Positions 16,965 to 24,677 of a stretch of 33,942 nt of DNA are shown here, in pieces. Position 1 is the stretch's first letter. Each line of letters opens with the position of its first letter. The notes below the pieces were generated by a model. It did no database searches, was not told where the DNA came from, and was given only the letters and a program-made list of their open reading frames with translations. This DNA is from an uncultured bacterium (GTDB taxonomy: Bacteria > Bacteroidota > Bacteroidia > Chitinophagales > CAIOSU01). Both the position numbers and the translations under genes were made by a program. Location of the stretch: assembly GCA_903861055.1 (NCBI GenBank), contig CAIOSU010000302.1:1-33942 (forward strand), written 5' to 3'.

Positions 16965-17729
16965 ATGATGACATCTTTCAGCCTAAAAGGCAAAATAGCA
17001 TTGGTTACGGGTTGTAACAAAGGTATTGGCAAGGCCATGGCCATCGGTTTGGCCGAAGCGGGTGCCGATATTATTGGAGTATCGGCCACTATGCCCACAT
17101 CGGGCAGCGATGTGGAGCAGCAAGTAACAGCTTTGGGTAGGAAGTATTTTGCCTATGCCGCCGATTTATCTAACCGCGAGGCTTTGTATGCCTTCATTAA
17201 AAAGGTAAATGAAGCGCACCCGATAATCGATATTCTCATTAATAATGCTGGCACCATACTGCGCAAACCTGCTGCCGAGCACCCCGATGAGTATTGGGAC
17301 CAGGTATTGGCCCTAAACCTTGATACACCCTTTATCCTAGCCCGTGAGTTTGGTAAGCAGATGATTGAGCGTGGTTCAGGTAAAATCATTTTCACGTGCT
17401 CGTTGCTTACCTTCCAAGGGGGCATTACGGTGCCGGGCTATGCGGCCAGCAAGGGTGCTTTGGGTAGCTTGGTAAAAGCATTGGCCAATGAGTGGGCGGC
17501 TAAGGGCGTAAACGTAAACGGGATTGCACCGGGCTACATTGCCACCGACAATACAGAAGCCCTGCGCAACGACAAGGAACGCAGTGCCTCCATCTTATCG
17601 CGCATACCGGCTGGTCGTTGGGGTAACCCAGATGACTTTAAAGGTGCGACCGTATTTTTGGCTTCCAGTGCTGCCGATTATGTACACGGCACCATACTTA
17701 CGGTTGACGGCGGCTGGATGGGTAGATAG
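16965..17729 (+). CDS. kduD: 2-deoxy-D-gluconate 3-dehydrogenase / 2,5-diketo-3-deoxygluconate reductase
   Basis: This is a classical short-chain dehydrogenase of 254 residues: TGCNKGIG (15-22) for NAD(P), NNAG (93-96), and catalytic Ser146, Tyr159 and Lys163 (YAASK). NAGTILRKPAAEH and SRIPAGRWGNPDDFKGATVFLAS with the VDGGWMGR end are close to KduD of pectin/glycosaminoglycan degraders. It interconverts 2,5-diketo-3-deoxygluconate and 2-keto-3-deoxygluconate in the cytoplasm. The next gene, kduI, supplies its substrate, which supports the call. The ATG at 16965 is immediately followed by a second ATG at 16968, and either may be used. No lyase or sulfatase is adjacent. Confidence 0.93.
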   Translation: MMTSFSLKGKIALVTGCNKGIGKAMAIGLAEAGADIIGVSATMPTSGSDVEQQVTALGRKYFAYAADLSNREALYAFIKKVNEAHPIIDILINNAGTILRKPAAEHPDEYWDQVLALNLDTPFILAREFGKQMIERGSGKIIFTCSLLTFQGGITVPGYAASKGALGSLVKALANEWAAKGVNVNGIAPGYIATDNTEALRNDKERSASILSRIPAGRWGNPDDFKGATVFLASSAADYVHGTILTVDGGWMGR

Positions 17730-17794
17730 TTGAAATTGAAAAGAATTGGATTTTCATAGAGATTATTGATTAAAATATAAAAAACAAAACGCCA

Positions 17795-18625
17795 ATGGAT
17801 ATTAAGTTTAGTTCAAGTCCGGCAGAAGTGAAAGGAATGGATACCGCAGCATTGCGCAACCATTTTTTGATTGGTGCCTTAATGAAGCAGGATGAAGTAA
17901 CGCTTACCTATACCCATTATGATAGGTTGATTGTGGGCGGCATAGCGGCTACCCACAAAACCACACCCTTGACTGTGGAGGCCGAACTACGTGCTGATTA
18001 CTTTCTGGAGCGCAGGGAGTTGGGCATCATCAACGTAGGAGGAAAAGGCATTGTAACTGCCGATGGCGTGAGTTATGAGCTGAATAAACTGGATGCCTTG
18101 TATCTGGGCAAAGGCACCAAGGAGGTAACTTTTAAGGCTGCTGATGGCAGTGCGCCTGCTTACTTTTATCTGATGTCGGCACCGGCGCACCACACGCACC
18201 CCAATCGCAAAATGACCAAAGAAGAAGCATCGCCGGTAAACCTTGGCGATGTGGCCACGGCCAACAAGCGCACCATATACAAGTACATACACTTAGAGGG
18301 TATACAAAGCTGCCAATTGGTGATGGGCCTAACTACCTTGGAAGATGGCAGTGTTTGGAACTCCGTGCCACCGCACACCCATACGCGCCGCACAGAGGTG
18401 TATTTCTATTTCGATGTACCTTCTGACCACCGTGTGTTCCATTTTATGGGCCAACCCACGGAAACCAGGCATCTGGTAATAGCCAACCATGAAGCGGCTA
18501 TTTCGCCACCATGGTCGGTGCACTTTGGTTCGGGCACGGCCAATTATGGCTTTATATGGGCTATGGCTGGCGAAAACCTCGTTTTCAGTGATATGGACCC
18601 TGCGCCTGTGGCTAGCTTGCTGTAG
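17795..18625 (+). CDS. kduI: 5-keto-4-deoxyuronate isomerase (4-deoxy-L-threo-5-hexosulose-uronate ketol-isomerase)
   Basis: This 276-residue protein has the usual length of KduI. The cupin metal site is visible as H194-x-H196 with E201 (PPHTHTRRTE) and H243 (SVHFGSGT), matching the zinc ligands of the E. coli enzyme. The N-terminal YDRLIVGG, SAPAHHTHPN and C-terminal WAMAGENLVFSDMD are typical. It turns the unsaturated uronate product of polyuronate lyases into 2,5-diketo-3-deoxygluconate for KduD. It lies 65 nt after kduD in the same direction. Its stop is only 4 nt from the stop of convergent kdgK, leaving no room for a terminator. Confidence 0.95.
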   Translation: MDIKFSSSPAEVKGMDTAALRNHFLIGALMKQDEVTLTYTHYDRLIVGGIAATHKTTPLTVEAELRADYFLERRELGIINVGGKGIVTADGVSYELNKLDALYLGKGTKEVTFKAADGSAPAYFYLMSAPAHHTHPNRKMTKEEASPVNLGDVATANKRTIYKYIHLEGIQSCQLVMGLTTLEDGSVWNSVPPHTHTRRTEVYFYFDVPSDHRVFHFMGQPTETRHLVIANHEAAISPPWSVHFGSGTANYGFIWAMAGENLVFSDMDPAPVASLL

Positions 18626-18629
18626 CGAT

Positions 18630-19679
18630 TTACCTTTGCACTCGGCCGCTGCCGTCACCCTTTAGCAAATCGTTTACTTCGGCCAGGGTAGCATGGTTAA
18701 AGTCGCCGGGAATGGTGTGTTTCAGCGCTGCCGCAGCTACACCAAACTCTGCCGCTTGTGCCATCGGCATACCCGTTACCAGGCCATAAATCAATCCGCC
18801 AGCAAAGGCATCGCCGCTGCCAACCCGGTCCACAATGCGTACTTCGTATTTTTTGGTGTGGTAAAATTCGTTACCATCATACACCAAGGCACTCCAACCA
18901 TTATCAGAGGCACTATGGCTTTCGCGAAGGCTTGATGCGATTATTTTAAACCCAAACTTGGCCTTCATCTGCTCACAAACTGCCTTATAGCCCTCCAAAT
19001 CCAGCTCGCCTTTGGTAACATCGGTACCTGCTGCTTTAAAGCCTAAGCTATTGTCTGCATCTTCCTCATTACCGATACAAACATCTACATACTGGCAAAG
19101 GCGGGTCATCACTTCACGTGCTTTATCCTTGCTCCATAATTTTTTGCGGTAGTTTAGGTCGATGCTGGTAGTAATGCCTTTAGCCTTGGCTGCCTTAAGG
19201 GCGGCTTCGGTGAGTGCTGCCCCTTTATCGCTTAGGGCTGGGGTAATACCCGTAGTATGAAACCAAGTGGCTCCTTCAAAAATCGCATCAAAATCAAATT
19301 CGCTCACCTCAGCTTCAGCAATAGAAGCCCCGGCCCTATCGTAAATTACTTGCGAAGCCCGCATAGAGGCACCCGTTTCCAGAAAGTAAATACCCAAGCG
19401 TTGGCCCCCACGGGCTATAAACTGCGTATCCACGCCAAAGCGCCTTAAATGGTTGATGGCCGCTTGCCCCAAGGGGTTATTGGGTACGCGGGTTACAAAA
19501 GCACCGTTCAACCCATAGTTGCTCAACGATGCGGCCACATTGGCTTCGCCGCCGCCGTAGGTTACGTCAAAGCTATCCGTTTGCACAAACCTATCGAACC
19601 CAGGGGTAGAAAGTCGCATCATTATTTCGCCGAGGGTAACTACTTTATGGGGCATATTAATGGTTTTTATTAGTTTCAT
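18630..19679 (-). CDS. kdgK: 2-keto-3-deoxygluconate kinase (PfkB family)
   Basis: This 349-residue sugar kinase has the PfkB signatures: GGGEANVAASLSNYG (42-56) at the N-terminus and DRVGSGDAFAGGLIYG (284-299) with the catalytic Asp290. The sequence before it (GEIMMRLSTPGFDRF, YDRAGASIAE, IDLNYRKKLW) is typical for KDG kinases. It phosphorylates 2-keto-3-deoxygluconate to KDPG in the cytoplasm. The start at 19679 adds eight residues before the conserved MPHKVVTLGEIM, and the ATG at 19655 is an equally good choice. It is inverted inside a plus-strand pathway and divergent from the aldolase, with a 66-bp gap where a shared control region could lie. Confidence 0.93.
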   Translation of the reverse strand: MKLIKTINMPHKVVTLGEIMMRLSTPGFDRFVQTDSFDVTYGGGEANVAASLSNYGLNGAFVTRVPNNPLGQAAINHLRRFGVDTQFIARGGQRLGIYFLETGASMRASQVIYDRAGASIAEAEVSEFDFDAIFEGATWFHTTGITPALSDKGAALTEAALKAAKAKGITTSIDLNYRKKLWSKDKAREVMTRLCQYVDVCIGNEEDADNSLGFKAAGTDVTKGELDLEGYKAVCEQMKAKFGFKIIASSLRESHSASDNGWSALVYDGNEFYHTKKYEVRIVDRVGSGDAFAGGLIYGLVTGMPMAQAAEFGVAAAALKHTIPGDFNHATLAEVNDLLKGDGSGRVQR

Positions 19680-19745
19680 GCATTCGCTTTACAAAAGAAA
19701 GGATTTACCCTCATTATTAATAGCCCCATAGCGAACGAGCCCTTT

Positions 19746-20414
19746 ATGGAAAACAAGGCATTTATTACTGACTTAATTGTGCAACAAGGCATTTTGCCCC
19801 TATACTTTTATAAGGATACTACCGTGAGCATTGAAGTGCTGCGGGCATTGTACGCCGCGGGCATCCGCACGGTGGAGTATACCAACCGTGGCGAGGATGC
19901 CTTAAGAAACTTTGTGGCCATGCGCCAAGTGTGCGACACCGAGCTAAAAGGCATGCACTTGGGCATTGGCACCATCAAAAATGCCGATGCCGCACAAGCG
20001 TTTATTGATGCCGGTGCCGATTATTTGATTAGCCCGGGTTTGGTGGAGGAAGTGGCTGCGGTGGCCGACAAGTACAACATGCTTTGGGTGCCCGGCTGCA
20101 TGACCCCAACCGAAATTATCAGTGCCGAAAACTTGGGGGCTAAATTGATCAAGCTTTTCCCGGGCAACCTATTAGGACCAGAGTTTTTATCGGGCATTAA
20201 AGCTATTTTCCCTGGGTTGTTGTTTATGCCCACAGGTGGCGTTGAGCTTGAGAAAGAGAACATTGGGCAATGGTTTAAGGCGGGTGTATGTGCCGTGGGC
20301 ATGGGCAGCAAGCTTATTACCAATAAATTGCTCGAAACCCGAGATTACCAACAAATAACCGCCAATACCAAGGCAGCCATTGAAATAGTACAATCCGTTA
20401 AACAGACACTATGA
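19746..20414 (+). CDS. KDPG/KHG aldolase (Entner-Doudoroff aldolase family)
   Basis: This 222-residue class I aldolase has the Schiff-base Lys136 in KLIKLFPGNLLGPEF and the general base Glu44 in TVEYTNRGEDA. GIGTIKNADAAQAFIDAGADYLISPG and VPGCMTPTEI also match. It splits KDPG (or KHG) into pyruvate and glyceraldehyde-3-phosphate (or glyoxylate), the last step of the hexuronate route encoded here, so the eda role is expected. Its stop overlaps the ATG of the transporter (ATGA), so the two are translationally coupled. Confidence 0.93.
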   Translation: MENKAFITDLIVQQGILPLYFYKDTTVSIEVLRALYAAGIRTVEYTNRGEDALRNFVAMRQVCDTELKGMHLGIGTIKNADAAQAFIDAGADYLISPGLVEEVAAVADKYNMLWVPGCMTPTEIISAENLGAKLIKLFPGNLLGPEFLSGIKAIFPGLLFMPTGGVELEKENIGQWFKAGVCAVGMGSKLITNKLLETRDYQQITANTKAAIEIVQSVKQTL

Positions 20415-21712
20415 ACGCAACGAAACCTACCTACTACCGTTGGGTAATATGTGCCTTGATATTTTTTGCCACTACCATCAACTACGTTGACCGCAGTGTT
20501 ATCAGCTTCCTCAAGTCGACGTTTACCGAAGAGCTGGGTTGGACCGATGCCGACTATGCCAACATTGAAATAGCCTTTAAGGTATTTTATGCCATTGGTT
20601 TGCTTGGCGCTGGCCGAATAGTGGACAAATTGGGCACACGGCACGGTTATGCGCTTTTTGTGTTTTTATGGAGCTTGGCGGGCACGGCCACGGCATTTGT
20701 GAGCACGTTGTTTGGTTTTCAGGTCATGCGGGGCGCACTGGGCCTTACCGAAGCAGGTAACTTCCCTGCCGCCATCAAAAGCGTGGCGGAGTGGTTCCCG
20801 AAGCGCGAGCGGGCATTGGCTACTGGTATCTTTAACTCGGGTGCCAATATTGGGGCCATTATTACGCCACTTACCATACCGTTTATCATCATTACTTGGG
20901 GCTGGCACTATGCCTTTGTATTGTCGGGTGCGTTGGGTTTTGTATGGCTGGTGCTATGGCTGGTGTTTTACCAATTGCCGCGCAATAGCAAGTATGTCAG
21001 CACTGCCGAGTTGGCCATTATTGAAAGCGACCAAGACGAGGAACCCGAAACCGACACCTCGCCAAAACTTACTTGGTTTCAGTTGCTCCAATTTAAGCAA
21101 ACCTGGGCTTTTGCTATCGGTAAGCTGCTCACCGACCCTATTTGGTGGTTCTACCTATTTTGGTTGCCCGATTTCTTTGAAAGCACCTACCAAATGAAAA
21201 TTACCGCTACCAGTTGGCCTGTAGCTGCGGTGTATATTATATCCACTTTTGGAAGTATTATGGGTGGGTGGTTGCCACTCTACCTGATACAGCAAAAAGG
21301 CTGGACCGTGCCGAAGGCGCGCCGCATCAGTATGCTCATTTATGCCCTTTGTGTCTCGCCTATCGTTTTTGCTTTGATACTCGGCTCCATCAATATGTGG
21401 TTGGCCGTGGCGGTTATTGGCTTAGCGGCTGCCGGCCATCAGGCTTGGAGCGCCAACATCTTCACCACCGTGAGCGATATGTTCCCTAAGAACTCCACCG
21501 CATCGGTGGTGGGCATTGGGGGCACGTTTGGCGCTATCGGTGGTATCTTGCTGAGCCAGTTTGTACAAAAAACGTTGTTCACCCACTTTAGGAGCATCGG
21601 CCAAATAGAAACCGCCTACTACATTATGTTTGCCATCTGCGCCGGTGCCTACCTCAGTGCCTGGGTAATCATGCAGCTATTGGTGCGCAATGCGGGTAAG
21701 GTGAAAGCGTAG
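20411..21712 (+). CDS. MFS hexuronate/anion:cation symporter (ExuT-like)
   Basis: This 433-residue protein has about 12 hydrophobic segments and MFS landmarks: ATTINYVDRSVISFL (20-34), GRIVDKLGTRHGY (68-80), GLTEAGNFPAAIKSVAEWFPKRERALATGIFNSGANIG, and the central WWFYLFWLPDFF of the ACS/ExuT subfamily. Members import hexuronates such as galacturonate, glucuronate or unsaturated uronates across the inner membrane. It is coupled to the aldolase gene, which fits import of the substrate for this pathway. The exact sugar cannot be read from the sequence. Confidence 0.9.
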   Translation: MNATKPTYYRWVICALIFFATTINYVDRSVISFLKSTFTEELGWTDADYANIEIAFKVFYAIGLLGAGRIVDKLGTRHGYALFVFLWSLAGTATAFVSTLFGFQVMRGALGLTEAGNFPAAIKSVAEWFPKRERALATGIFNSGANIGAIITPLTIPFIIITWGWHYAFVLSGALGFVWLVLWLVFYQLPRNSKYVSTAELAIIESDQDEEPETDTSPKLTWFQLLQFKQTWAFAIGKLLTDPIWWFYLFWLPDFFESTYQMKITATSWPVAAVYIISTFGSIMGGWLPLYLIQQKGWTVPKARRISMLIYALCVSPIVFALILGSINMWLAVAVIGLAAAGHQAWSANIFTTVSDMFPKNSTASVVGIGGTFGAIGGILLSQFVQKTLFTHFRSIGQIETAYYIMFAICAGAYLSAWVIMQLLVRNAGKVKA

Positions 21713-21740
21713 TTGATTGGTTATTAGTTGATTGGTTATA
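21711..21740. repeat. Two tandem 15-bp AGTTGATTGGTTATT units
   Basis: AGTTGATTGGTTATT at 21711-21725 is repeated with one change at 21726-21740 and is followed by a partial third copy (GGTTATTGG). It starts within the transporter stop codon region. Confidence 0.65.
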
Positions 21741-21797
21741 GGTTATTGGGGTAGAAGCGGAATTGTTATGTTGGGGTTGTGTGCCGGTGCAATGTGC

Positions 21798-21850
21798 TAG
21801 GCTAGCCTAAGGTAAGAAATGAATGAGTGCGCCATAAGCCTAGAGGCTTA
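21798..21850. repeat. Perfect 12-bp palindrome and neighbouring micro-hairpin
   Basis: TAGGCTAGCCTA (21798-21809) is a perfect palindrome. TAAGCC-TAGA-GGCTTA (21835-21850) is a 6-bp inverted repeat sharing the AGCCTA core. They lie between two convergent genes, but no T-tract follows either. Confidence 0.5.
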
Positions 21851-21873
21851 AGGCAGCACGAGTATATGTTACT

Positions 21874-22773
21874 TCACTTCTTGCTTCTTCTTTCGCCCTT
21901 CTTGTCTATTGGTTTTTCTACTTGCGGCAAACCGTTTAACGCGTCTTTGGCATTTAGTGCCGTTACCACCTTCTTGCCGGTTTTGGCCTCTAGTTCTTGC
22001 CTTGCCACCTTGGCTACATTTCCGCCTTGGGCAGCCACTTTCTTGCTTTCTTCAAAATCCTTCGGGCTTACTGCAACCGATATGTCTTTCGTAGATGCTT
22101 CTGCTAGCATATTCAAAATTAACTCGGTGTTAGTCATGTTGTCACGCAGGTTTTCCTTCTTTAAGCCCTTCAATACCTTATACTCTTTGGTGGTTTTGTC
22201 GCTCCATGCTTTGGTAATAATATCGGTAAGGGTGGCAAATTGAATACCCTCTTGTAGCCCTCGCTTTTTCCATTCGTCTGTCAGCTCTTTTCTAACCTCG
22301 ATGCTTTTAATCCGCTGGTTGATCCAGTTTTCGGAGTAGCCCAGTTGCAGGTATTGCTCTAAGGCCCTATCGATGCTTAGTTCGGGGTCTTGCAGTTCGT
22401 CTAACCTTTCGGAAGCTACACGAGCCAGCCAAAGTTTAAATGGCTCGGCCTTAGGAGAAGGTATGGATTGAATGAGGCGGAAAAGTTGCTCGGTATCGGC
22501 CACATCGGTTTTGTAGTATTTACCATCTGCCGATTGCATTTTCAGTTGACTACAATTTGTAGTCAACTGGCTACCTTCTCCTTTTAGCCTTGTTTTTAGT
22601 ACACTCCAATATTTTCTTGGATTGGGGCTATCTGTAAGCACCGCCACCACATCCACAATAGATATGTACCATTTTTCTTGCTCCGCATCCCAAAGGGTTC
22701 GCACTTGCTTTTCTTCGAACAACTTTATGGCGGTTATTTCCTTATTCACGATATGCTGTTTGTATAATTTCAA
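21874..22773 (-). CDS. Bro-N domain protein, DinD-like
   Basis: This 299-residue protein opens with a Bro-N antirepressor-like region (about 15-125: AIKLFEEKQVRTLWDAEQEKWY, VVAVLTDSPNPRKYWSVLKTRL, TEQLFRLIQSIPSPKAEPFKLWLA). The second half (IQFATLTDIITKAWSDKTTKEYKVLKGLKKENLRDNMTNTELILNMLAEAST) recalls DNA-damage-inducible protein D and related Bro-type proteins. A Lys/Glu-rich tail ends it. In phages this domain acts in gene control. Chromosomal copies are common, and no other phage genes are seen here. DNA binding is likely. A damage-response role is by family analogy only. Confidence 0.78.
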   Translation of the reverse strand: MKLYKQHIVNKEITAIKLFEEKQVRTLWDAEQEKWYISIVDVVAVLTDSPNPRKYWSVLKTRLKGEGSQLTTNCSQLKMQSADGKYYKTDVADTEQLFRLIQSIPSPKAEPFKLWLARVASERLDELQDPELSIDRALEQYLQLGYSENWINQRIKSIEVRKELTDEWKKRGLQEGIQFATLTDIITKAWSDKTTKEYKVLKGLKKENLRDNMTNTELILNMLAEASTKDISVAVSPKDFEESKKVAAQGGNVAKVARQELEAKTGKKVVTALNAKDALNGLPQVEKPIDKKGERRSKK

Positions 22774-22938
22774 TGATAAGGATTATTCTTCAATTATGCC
22801 TGCCTAAGTGCAATATTTTAGTTCTCAATCTTGGTAAATATAATTTCCAGGGTGCCTCCTTATGGCTTCTCCATTACAATCGCTGCATTCTCTGTGCTAC
22901 CTAAAGCAGTCTCGCTTAAGGCGTGCCCATCCCTACCT

Positions 22939-23295
22939 CTATTTCCTCATTTGCTCCTTTACCCTGAACTCCACAATGCGCTTAATCAAATCAAATGGAA
23001 TAGGCTGTTTGAGGGGGAATTGCACTGAGCCTTTGCCTTGCTTAAATCTAGCTAGTTCTTCGGCAAAAGCTTCGTGCCCAGTGGGCGTGGCATAAAACCC
23101 GATGTGGTTTTTGAATGCCGCAAAAAACACCAATTGCCCATGGAGGTAATAGCCTGGCATGCCATAACTGATTCTTTCCTCGGCATTTGGAGCGACCTGT
23201 TTAATGGTTGACCGCACTTGCATCAGCAATATTTGTACCTCTTGCGGAAAGTTGGCAATGTACGCATCAACGGTAGTGGGTTTTGCGGCGGTCAT
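22939..23295 (-). CDS. DUF1801 (YdhG-like) domain protein
   Basis: This 118-residue protein matches the small DUF1801 family: VDAYIANFPQEVQILLMQVRSTIKQVAPNAEERISYGMPGYYLHGQLVFFAAFKNHIGFYATP. It ends with the FPLKQPIPFDLIKRIVEFRVKE stretch. Family members have been linked to iron-chaperone-like or unknown cytoplasmic roles. It starts 11 nt after the recR stop in the same direction, so it is likely the second gene of a recR transcript, though a link to DNA repair is not implied. Confidence 0.85.
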   Translation of the reverse strand: MTAAKPTTVDAYIANFPQEVQILLMQVRSTIKQVAPNAEERISYGMPGYYLHGQLVFFAAFKNHIGFYATPTGHEAFAEELARFKQGKGSVQFPLKQPIPFDLIKRIVEFRVKEQMRK

Positions 23296-23306
23296 GGTGC
23301 TGCACT

Positions 23307-23927
23307 TTATCTATTAATCATGTAGCTCTCGTAAGGCAAGCGGTTGGCTATAGAACGGGCTAAGGTTAGTTCGTCAGCATATTCTAGCTCGCCGCCAAAT
23401 GCTATTCCACGGGCTATGGTAGTTACGCGCACCCCGTGCGGCTGCAATTGGCGCTGTATGTAAAATATAGTGGTATCGCCTTCAATAGTGGGGCTTAGGG
23501 CCATTATTACCTCGCGTACTTTATCAGTTTGCACTCGCTCAACAAGGCTATCCACTTTTATATCTTCCGGTCCAATGCCATCTACGGGTGAAATAACGTT
23601 ACCCAGCACATGGTACATGCCATGAAATTGATTAGTGTTTTCTACCGCAATTACATCCCTTAGGTTTTCTACCACGCACACCAAAGTGGCATCGCGTTGC
23701 GGGTTGCTGCAAATAGTACACATGGGTGCATCGCTTACGTTGTGGCACTTTTGGCAATAATGGATATTCTGGCGCATCCGTATTACCGCTTCGCCTAGCT
23801 TGTCGGCCTTATCGGGCGTTTGGTTTAGCAGGTGCAATACCAGCCTGAGAGCCGTTTTTTGCCCTATGCCCGGTAGTTTGCTAAACTCGCCTACCGCATC
23901 TTCTATCAGTTTGCTCGGAAATTTCAT
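23307..23927 (-). CDS. recR: Recombination mediator protein RecR
   Basis: The start at 23927 gives 206 residues, the usual RecR length, and begins MKFPSKLIEDAVGEFSKLPGIGQKTALRL. An upstream in-frame ATG at 24041 would add 38 residues that come from a noncoding heptamer repeat. Domains in order are a helix-hairpin-helix (about 8-35), a four-cysteine zinc site (C58, C61, C70, C73), a Toprim fold (about 80-175; VVENLRDVIAVE) and a Walker-B-like end (GVRVTTIARGIAFGGELEYADELTLARSI). With RecO and RecF it helps load RecA at gaps. It heads a short operon with the DUF1801 gene. Confidence 0.96.
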   Translation of the reverse strand: MKFPSKLIEDAVGEFSKLPGIGQKTALRLVLHLLNQTPDKADKLGEAVIRMRQNIHYCQKCHNVSDAPMCTICSNPQRDATLVCVVENLRDVIAVENTNQFHGMYHVLGNVISPVDGIGPEDIKVDSLVERVQTDKVREVIMALSPTIEGDTTIFYIQRQLQPHGVRVTTIARGIAFGGELEYADELTLARSIANRLPYESYMINR

Positions 23928-23932
23928 CTTTT

Positions 23933-23960
23933 GGTCCACGGGCCACAGTCCACAGTCCAC
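23933..23960. repeat. Four tandem heptamers, consensus RGTCCAC
   Basis: GGTCCAC, GGGCCAC, AGTCCAC and AGTCCAC follow each other without gaps, directly upstream of the recR start codon. Translated, they give the DCGLWPVDQ string of a falsely extended RecR N-terminus. Confidence 0.75.
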
Positions 23961-24094
23961 GGAATAGTTGGGCTGAAGACTGGCTTTTTGGAATGGTAAA
24001 GTTAACGAAAAATTGGGGAGTGGGTGGATGGCATATGGCAACTATTGTGGGGTGAAATATACCATACCGGTGGCCAATACTCATCTGCTAAGCG

Positions 24095-24102
24095 TATCTT
24101 TA
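24095..24102 (+). promoter_or_regulatory. Possible -7 element for the thioesterase gene
   Basis: TATCTTTA differs by one base from TAnnTTTG and closely matches the purF element (TATCTTTG). It lies 20 nt before the ATG. No -33 TTTG is seen at the proper distance. Confidence 0.35.
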
Positions 24103-24122
24103 TGCCACTATAATCATGAGCC

Positions 24123-24530
24123 ATGGAACACTATACCGCCCAAGTTATGTGGGCACAGATTGACGGAAACATGCACCTTCGCCACTCGGCGTATGCCGAT
24201 TTTGCCACGCAGGCCCGGATGTTTGAGCTGGAGAAACTGGGTATTACTTCGGATGATTTTTTGCTTGAGAAAATGGGCCCGATACTGTTTAGGGAAGAAA
24301 CCATTTATCTGCGCGAAGTAAAACCCAACGAAACCATTACCGTAAAGGTGGCCATAACCAAATACCTGCCAGATGCCAGCCGCTGGACCATACGCCACGA
24401 GCTGTTTAGGGGTGATGGCGTGAAAGCCGCCGAGGTAATTATAGATGGAGCATGGATGAGCACTGAAACCCGAAAACTGGCAGTGCCACCGGCATCAATA
24501 GCCGATAAATTTTTGCAGTTGCCGCAGTAG
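24123..24530 (+). CDS. Hot-dog-fold acyl-CoA thioesterase (4HBT family)
   Basis: This 135-residue protein has the size and pattern of YbgC/FadM-type thioesterases: VMWAQIDGNMHLRHSAYADFATQARMFELEKLG (8-40), with the Asp and His-containing helix of the active site. The second half of the hot-dog sheet follows (FREETIYLREVKPNETITVKVAITKYLPDASRWTIRHELF). It should hydrolyse a cytoplasmic acyl-CoA thioester, but the acyl group cannot be predicted. It is followed by 147 nt containing the purF promoter, so the two are probably not one transcript. Confidence 0.87.
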   Translation: MEHYTAQVMWAQIDGNMHLRHSAYADFATQARMFELEKLGITSDDFLLEKMGPILFREETIYLREVKPNETITVKVAITKYLPDASRWTIRHELFRGDGVKAAEVIIDGAWMSTETRKLAVPPASIADKFLQLPQ

Positions 24531-24623
24531 CCATAAATATTGGAAGTTTTAACAATTGTTTGCAGATATGCTGGAATTATTAGCCCAACTTCCATGTTAT
24601 GACATTGTTTCCTGAAAGTTGTT

Positions 24624-24654
24624 TTTGAAAGGCCTGACGGAAACCGTATCTTTG
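24624..24654 (+). promoter_or_regulatory. Bacteroidota-type promoter of purF
   Basis: TTTG (24624-24627) is separated by exactly 19 nt from TATCTTTG (24647-24654), a full match to the TTTG-N19-TAnnTTTG consensus of the phylum's primary sigma factor. Transcription should start near 24660, giving a leader of about 18 nt before the ATG at 24678. No purine riboswitch or long leader is present. Confidence 0.75.
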
Positions 24655-24677
24655 TCATTCAATTTTTCCACCGGTAC

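Noticed and set aside
23928..24041. N-terminal extension of RecR by 38 residues
   Set aside because: The extra residues come from a heptamer repeat and lack conservation character; RecR proteins start at MKFPS-like sequence and are about 200 residues.
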